DNA of 64,000 nucleotides from JAYOEY01 sp038120295 (GTDB taxonomy: Bacteria > Pseudomonadota > Alphaproteobacteria > MPNO01 > UBA2964), in contig JAYOLL010000005.1 in NCBI GenBank assembly GCA_038120295.1, positions 62,001-126,000 of the forward strand, given 5' to 3'. The translations under genes were made by a program, and so were the position numbers. Each line of letters starts with the position of its first letter. Positions within the stretch are counted from its first letter, which is position 1. Below, piece by piece: positions 60,948 through 64,000 of this stretch. The notes below the pieces were generated by a model. That model searched no databases. It saw only the letters and a program-made list of their open reading frames with translations, and had not been told where the DNA came from.

Positions 60948-62331
60948 AGATTTCCCGGTACTTTCGAACCGTCCTGAGCGCGATAACGTTGAGGACCAGT
61001 GTGATGCAGAAAAGGGTAAGACCCAGCGCAAACGCAGCCAGTGTCTTGGCGCTCTCGAACTCTTGATCGCCGACCAGCAGGGTGACGATCTGGACCGTTA
61101 CGGTCGTTACGGCCTCAAGCGGATTGGCCGTCAGGTTTGCGGCGAGACCTGCGGCCATCACCACGATCATCGTTTCGCCGATCGCCCGGCTTACGGCGAG
61201 AAGGACTCCGCCGACAATGCCGGGAAAGGCCGCCGGTACGATGACACGCTTGACGGTTTCCGACCGCGTTGCCCCCAGGGCATAGGACCCGTCGCGCAAT
61301 GTCTGCGGGACCGCGTTGATAACGTCGTCCGACAGCGAAGAAACGAAGGGTATGATCATGATTCCCATGACCAGCCCGGCCGCCAGGGCGCTTTCGGAAG
61401 CGACATCGAGGCCTATCGATTCGCCCATGGCGCGAACGGCGGGCGCCACCGTCAGAGCGGCGAAGAACCCGTATACGACCGTTGGAATACCGGCCAGAAT
61501 CTCGAGGGTCGGTTTGAGGATGTCGCGCACGCGGCGATGGGCGTATTCGGTCAGATAGATCGCAGACATAAGCCCGACCGGCACCGCAACGATCATCGCT
61601 ATGGCTGTAATCAGCAAAGTGCCGGTGAAGAGCGGCACGGCACCGAACGATCCCGCGCTCGCAACCTGATCCGCGCGCAGCGACGTTTGCGGGCTCCAGG
61701 TCAGGCCGAACAGGAACTCCATGGCAGAGACCTTGGTGAAAAACCGGATCGTTTCGAAAAGAAGCGACAGAACGATTCCGACCGTCGTCAGGATGGCGAC
61801 CAGCGAACAGACGATCAGAAAAATACTGAACAACCGTTCGACTGCTGTGCGCGCCCTCATACGAGGCTTGATCCGGGTGCGCGCCAGCGCCAGCGATGCC
61901 GTCGCCGTCGCGGCGATAACGCCCCACAACGCCAGGTCGCTCGTCTCGCGCCACGCGTTCAGCCGTTCGGCAGCGTCCTTGACCGCGGCGTCCACCGAGC
62001 CGGACGTGATACCGCCATAGGCCTGATTGCGAATGTCGTTCAGCAGCAGACCGAGTCTGTCCGCGGACAGGCTCGCCATGTCGTCCGGCAGGCTGGCGAC
62101 GATCAGACGGTCGAGAAAATACTGATCGGCGATCGTCCAGACGGCGAAGACCAGTGCGGCGGGAATACCGGTCCACAGCGCAACAAACAGCCCGTAATAG
62201 TGCGGGCGGGAATGCAGATCGCGGGCGCGGCCATTGACCAGAACAGTCGCACGCCGGTTGCCGAGATAATTGCCCGCGATGATCAGCAGGATCAGCGTCG
62301 CGGCAGTGATATATGGCGCGTTTGCGATCAA
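60940..62331 (-). CDS. pstC: Phosphate ABC transporter permease PstC, TTG start
   Basis: A 463-residue permease with an extended N-terminus. It has TM segments at about 5-20, 45-65 and 135-155, another near 175, then the transport domain from about 235 with FGAVPLFTGTLLITAIAMIV, SAIYLTEYAHRRVRDILKPT and the EAA loop DGSYALGATRSETVKRVIVP. The first codon read is TTG at 62331 (GGGGA lies about 8 bases upstream). It overlaps pstA. It is separated from pstS by a terminator. Confidence 0.92.
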   Translation of the reverse strand: MIANAPYITAATLILLIIAGNYLGNRRATVLVNGRARDLHSRPHYYGLFVALWTGIPAALVFAVWTIADQYFLDRLIVASLPDDMASLSADRLGLLLNDIRNQAYGGITSGSVDAAVKDAAERLNAWRETSDLALWGVIAATATASLALARTRIKPRMRARTAVERLFSIFLIVCSLVAILTTVGIVLSLLFETIRFFTKVSAMEFLFGLTWSPQTSLRADQVASAGSFGAVPLFTGTLLITAIAMIVAVPVGLMSAIYLTEYAHRRVRDILKPTLEILAGIPTVVYGFFAALTVAPAVRAMGESIGLDVASESALAAGLVMGIMIIPFVSSLSDDVINAVPQTLRDGSYALGATRSETVKRVIVPAAFPGIVGGVLLAVSRAIGETMIVVMAAGLAANLTANPLEAVTTVTVQIVTLLVGDQEFESAKTLAAFALGLTLFCITLVLNVIALRTVRKYREIYD

Positions 62332-62426
62332 TTTCCTGGTCCCCTGAACATCGTATTTTTATCCGCGCCTATTAAGGACCGAATCGCCGGGAAAAGAAAA
62401 ACGGTACGGAAAGCGTCAAAAAAGAT

Positions 62427-62453
62427 TCCGGCGGGAGGACTCCTCCCGCCGGA
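62427..62453 (-). terminator. Intrinsic terminator between pstS and pstC
   Basis: A 13-bp perfect inverted repeat (62427-62439 with 62441-62453), followed on the minus strand by a T6 run (62423-62418). It starts 11 bases after the pstS stop and 96 bases before pstC. It should end most pstS transcripts, giving more binding protein than transporter. Confidence 0.9.
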
Positions 62454-62463
62454 TTCGGTTTCG

Positions 62464-63504
62464 TTACATCGAAAGCGGCGAAAGGTTTATCGCCGCTTCC
62501 CGGATTTGTTTTCGGGAAGCTTCCGACAGGGGAATAAGCCCCTTGTCGACGAGATAGCCTTCCGGCCCGTACGCCTTCTCGCTGGTGAATTCGGCGAGGT
62601 ATTCCTTGATGCCGGGGATCGTGCCGACATGCGCCTTCTTCACATAGAAGAACAGCGAGCGGGAAATCTTGTACTTGCCAGCCGAAATTGCCTCAAAGGT
62701 CGGCTCGACGCCGTTGACCACCGCACCTTTAACGCTGTCAGAGTTCTGGTCGAGGAAGCTGTAACCGAAGATGCCAAAGGCGTTCTTGTTGGCGAGCAGT
62801 TTTTGAACGATCAGGTTGTCGTTCTCGCCCGCTTCGACAAATGCGCCGTCTTCACGGATGCCGTGGCAGATGGCCTTGTATTTCTTCTTCTGGCTCTTCG
62901 CGATGCCCTTGATCGCCTTGAAGGTCTTGCAGCCGCCTTCCATGGCGAGCTCTACGAACGCATCGCGCGTACCCGACGTCGGGGGCGGGCCGAGAACCTC
63001 GATCTTCGCGTTCGGGAGCGACTTGTCGATGTCGCTCCACATCTTGTAGGGGTTCTCCTTAAGTTCGCTACCATCTTCGTTGGCTGGCACCTGCTTGGCG
63101 AGCGCAAGGAACAGCTGCCGAAGGGTAAGTTTCATCTGCGGGCCATTCTTGGCATTCGCCATTACGATGCCGTCGAACCCGACCTTAACCTCGGTGATGT
63201 CCTTAACCCCGTTTTTCGCGCACAGCTTGACTTCGGAGGACTTGATCCTGCGGGAGGCATTGGTGATGTCAGGGTAGTTCACCCCGACGCCCGAGCAGAA
63301 CAGCTTGAGGCCGCCGCCCGAACCGGTGCTCTCAATCACCGGCGTTTTGAATTTGGTCGTTTTGCCGAAACGCTCCGCAACGGCGGTCGCGAACGGGAAA
63401 ACGGTGGACGATCCGACGATGCGGATCTGGTCGCGCGCCTGAGCGGCGCTAGTGACGGCAACCGCAGCGGTCGCGACACCAATAACAAAAGCCCTGTTGA
63501 GCAT
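62464..63504 (-). CDS. pstS: Phosphate ABC transporter substrate-binding protein
   Basis: A 346-residue periplasmic binding protein. A signal peptide (LNRAFVIGVATAAVAVTSAA, cleavage near QA-RD) precedes DQIRIVGSSTVFPFATAVAE, where the Ser-Ser-Thr segment contacts phosphate, and later STGSGGGLKLFCSGVGVNYP and GPPPTSGTRDAFVELAMEGG, the other phosphate-contact loop with Arg and Asp. Start ATG 63504 is chosen over one at 63549 because it starts the leader. A putative Pho box lies about 120-150 bases upstream. Confidence 0.94.
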   Translation of the reverse strand: MLNRAFVIGVATAAVAVTSAAQARDQIRIVGSSTVFPFATAVAERFGKTTKFKTPVIESTGSGGGLKLFCSGVGVNYPDITNASRRIKSSEVKLCAKNGVKDITEVKVGFDGIVMANAKNGPQMKLTLRQLFLALAKQVPANEDGSELKENPYKMWSDIDKSLPNAKIEVLGPPPTSGTRDAFVELAMEGGCKTFKAIKGIAKSQKKKYKAICHGIREDGAFVEAGENDNLIVQKLLANKNAFGIFGYSFLDQNSDSVKGAVVNGVEPTFEAISAGKYKISRSLFFYVKKAHVGTIPGIKEYLAEFTSEKAYGPEGYLVDKGLIPLSEASRKQIREAAINLSPLSM

Positions 63505-63618
63505 GGATATCCTCTCCCTCGGGCAAAGCCCATTAGAAAAAAGCAGCAACGTCGGGAGCCCCGTGTTTCCGGCGTTCCTGCGTCGTGCTGCGGTGAACCT
63601 AGTGAGCCCCGGTGACTC

Positions 63619-63651
63619 ATATATTTCAGTTTTGTTGCAGTTTTGTGACGC
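63619..63651 (-). promoter_or_regulatory. Putative Pho box upstream of pstS
   Basis: On the minus strand three 11-base units follow each other: GCGTCACAAAA, CTGCAACAAAA and CTGAAATATAT. The 11-base period and the CTGnnA pattern match the known Pho-box arrangement of CTGTCAT-type half sites with 4-base A/T spacers. Phosphorylated PhoB from the same cluster would bind here and activate pstS under phosphate limitation. Confidence 0.7.
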
Positions 63652-63705
63652 CGCCGGCGTTTTCCCGTTTTCGCCTATTTCCGGGGCAAAACGGGCTAAA
63701 AATCA

Positions 63706-64000
63706 TCACGCCGTAGCGGCGGGCGCCTTCTCAGGGGCAGGCTCGGCGGCCCGGGGCAGGTAAACCGTAAAAGTGCTGCCTTTTCCCGGCGTGCTTTCGA
63801 TGGATAGCGCTCCACGGTGCCGATTGACGGCGTGCTTGACGATGGCGAGTCCCAGCCCTGTCCCGCCAAGCCGGCGCGATAGCGCAGCGTCCGTGCGAAA
63901 GAAACGTTCGGTCAGGCGCGGTATCAGTTCGGGCTCGATTCCCTCTCCCTCATCTGCAACCGATACGGCGATATAGCCGGACCGGCCGGTAAGGGACGGG
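63706..64000 (-). CDS. phoR: Phosphate regulon sensor histidine kinase PhoR (C-terminal part, cut by window edge)
   Basis: The last 97 codons of a sensor kinase; the 5' part lies beyond the window. The ATPase domain shows the G1 box [20 protein letters not shown], the F box [15 protein letters not shown] and the G2 box [20 protein letters not shown], ending [16 protein letters not shown] and a Pro/Ala-rich tail. A double TGA ends it. PhoR phosphorylates PhoB when phosphate is scarce. The identification rests on position next to pstS and on the kinase motifs. Confidence 0.88.
   Translation of the reverse strand, partial: PSLTGRSGYIAVSVADEGEGIEPELIPRLTERFFRTDAALSRRLGGTGLGLAIVKHAVNRHRGALSIESTPGKGSTFTVYLPRAAEPAPEKAPAATA

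Noticed and set aside
61063..63615. An 850-codon open frame on the plus strand opposite pstC and pstS
   Set aside because: The minus-strand genes carry all the expected Pst motifs; the antisense product is rich in Arg, Gly and Asp with no domain.
1..64000. Genome-wide reassignment of TGA to Trp
   Set aside because: TGA ends many well-defined genes here, including aroK, aroB, phoU, phoB and phoR, and several ATGA overlaps depend on it.

Overview
The window reads as chromosomal DNA of a high-GC alphaproteobacterium, most likely from the broad Rhodospirillales group. This is an inference from gene content and order: aroK-aroB followed by a CNNM/CorC protein, phoR-pstSCAB-phoU-phoB, an IalB-family protein, CreA and a CinA-like protein. 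No rRNA, tRNA, CRISPR array, transposase or integrase was recognised. Genes are closely packed, many with 4-base ATGA overlaps.

Layout. 0.2-7.5 kb is mainly housekeeping: aroK, aroB, a CNNM/CorC membrane protein, a cupin with a split ThDP-dependent decarboxylase pair, a DUF2889 protein, a J-domain protein, rpmB and a YrdC-like protein. 7.7-9.2 kb carries a soluble transhydrogenase. 9.3-25 kb is an accessory catabolic region: amidase, two VOC proteins, a tricarballylate-dehydrogenase-like flavoprotein, a CaiB/BaiF CoA-transferase, an atypical crotonase, a GST, two tandem leaderless NMT1-type binding proteins, MmgE/PrpD, an HbpS/GlcG protein, cupins, MsrA and two FAA-hydrolase paralogues. Its substrate cannot be read from the sequence. 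Four long, mostly GC-rich hairpins lie in gene junctions between 5 and 15 kb.

25-37 kb holds a Bax-inhibitor-1 protein, the ybbA-ybbP ABC system divergent from a TesA-like esterase, a FIST protein, ThpR, an Lrp regulator with a 17-bp tandem repeat in its upstream region, a [4Fe-4S]-type uracil-DNA glycosylase, exporters and two tandem TauD-type dioxygenases. 37-53 kb carries MFS and DMT transporters, acetoacetyl-CoA synthetase, a sirtuin, a broken methyltransferase, an SpoU rRNA/tRNA methyltransferase, IalB, CreA, YkvA, iron-type superoxide dismutase with a TTG start, a zinc alcohol dehydrogenase, an SDR, an MFS protein, RlmN, an M48 protease and a broken YjgN/DUF898 gene. 53.7-57.2 kb has argG, a stand-alone MetE-C-terminal-like enzyme, a CinA-like protein and a membrane-anchored cyclic-nucleotide-binding-type protein. 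57.3-64 kb is the phosphate regulon on the minus strand, with a putative Pho box upstream of pstS and an intrinsic terminator directly after it.

The most notable observation is that three otherwise continuous reading frames (cupin at 21359-22243, methyltransferase at 42552-43650, YjgN at 52364-53605) are each interrupted by an in-frame TGA, with recognisable homologous sequence continuing in the same frame. TGA is clearly an ordinary stop elsewhere in the window, so recent nonsense mutation is the simplest reading, but context-dependent readthrough or sequence error should be tested. Other points of interest are the hairpin family, the leaderless binding-protein pair, the crotonase lacking both catalytic glutamates, and a VOC gene relic between the two FAA hydrolases.
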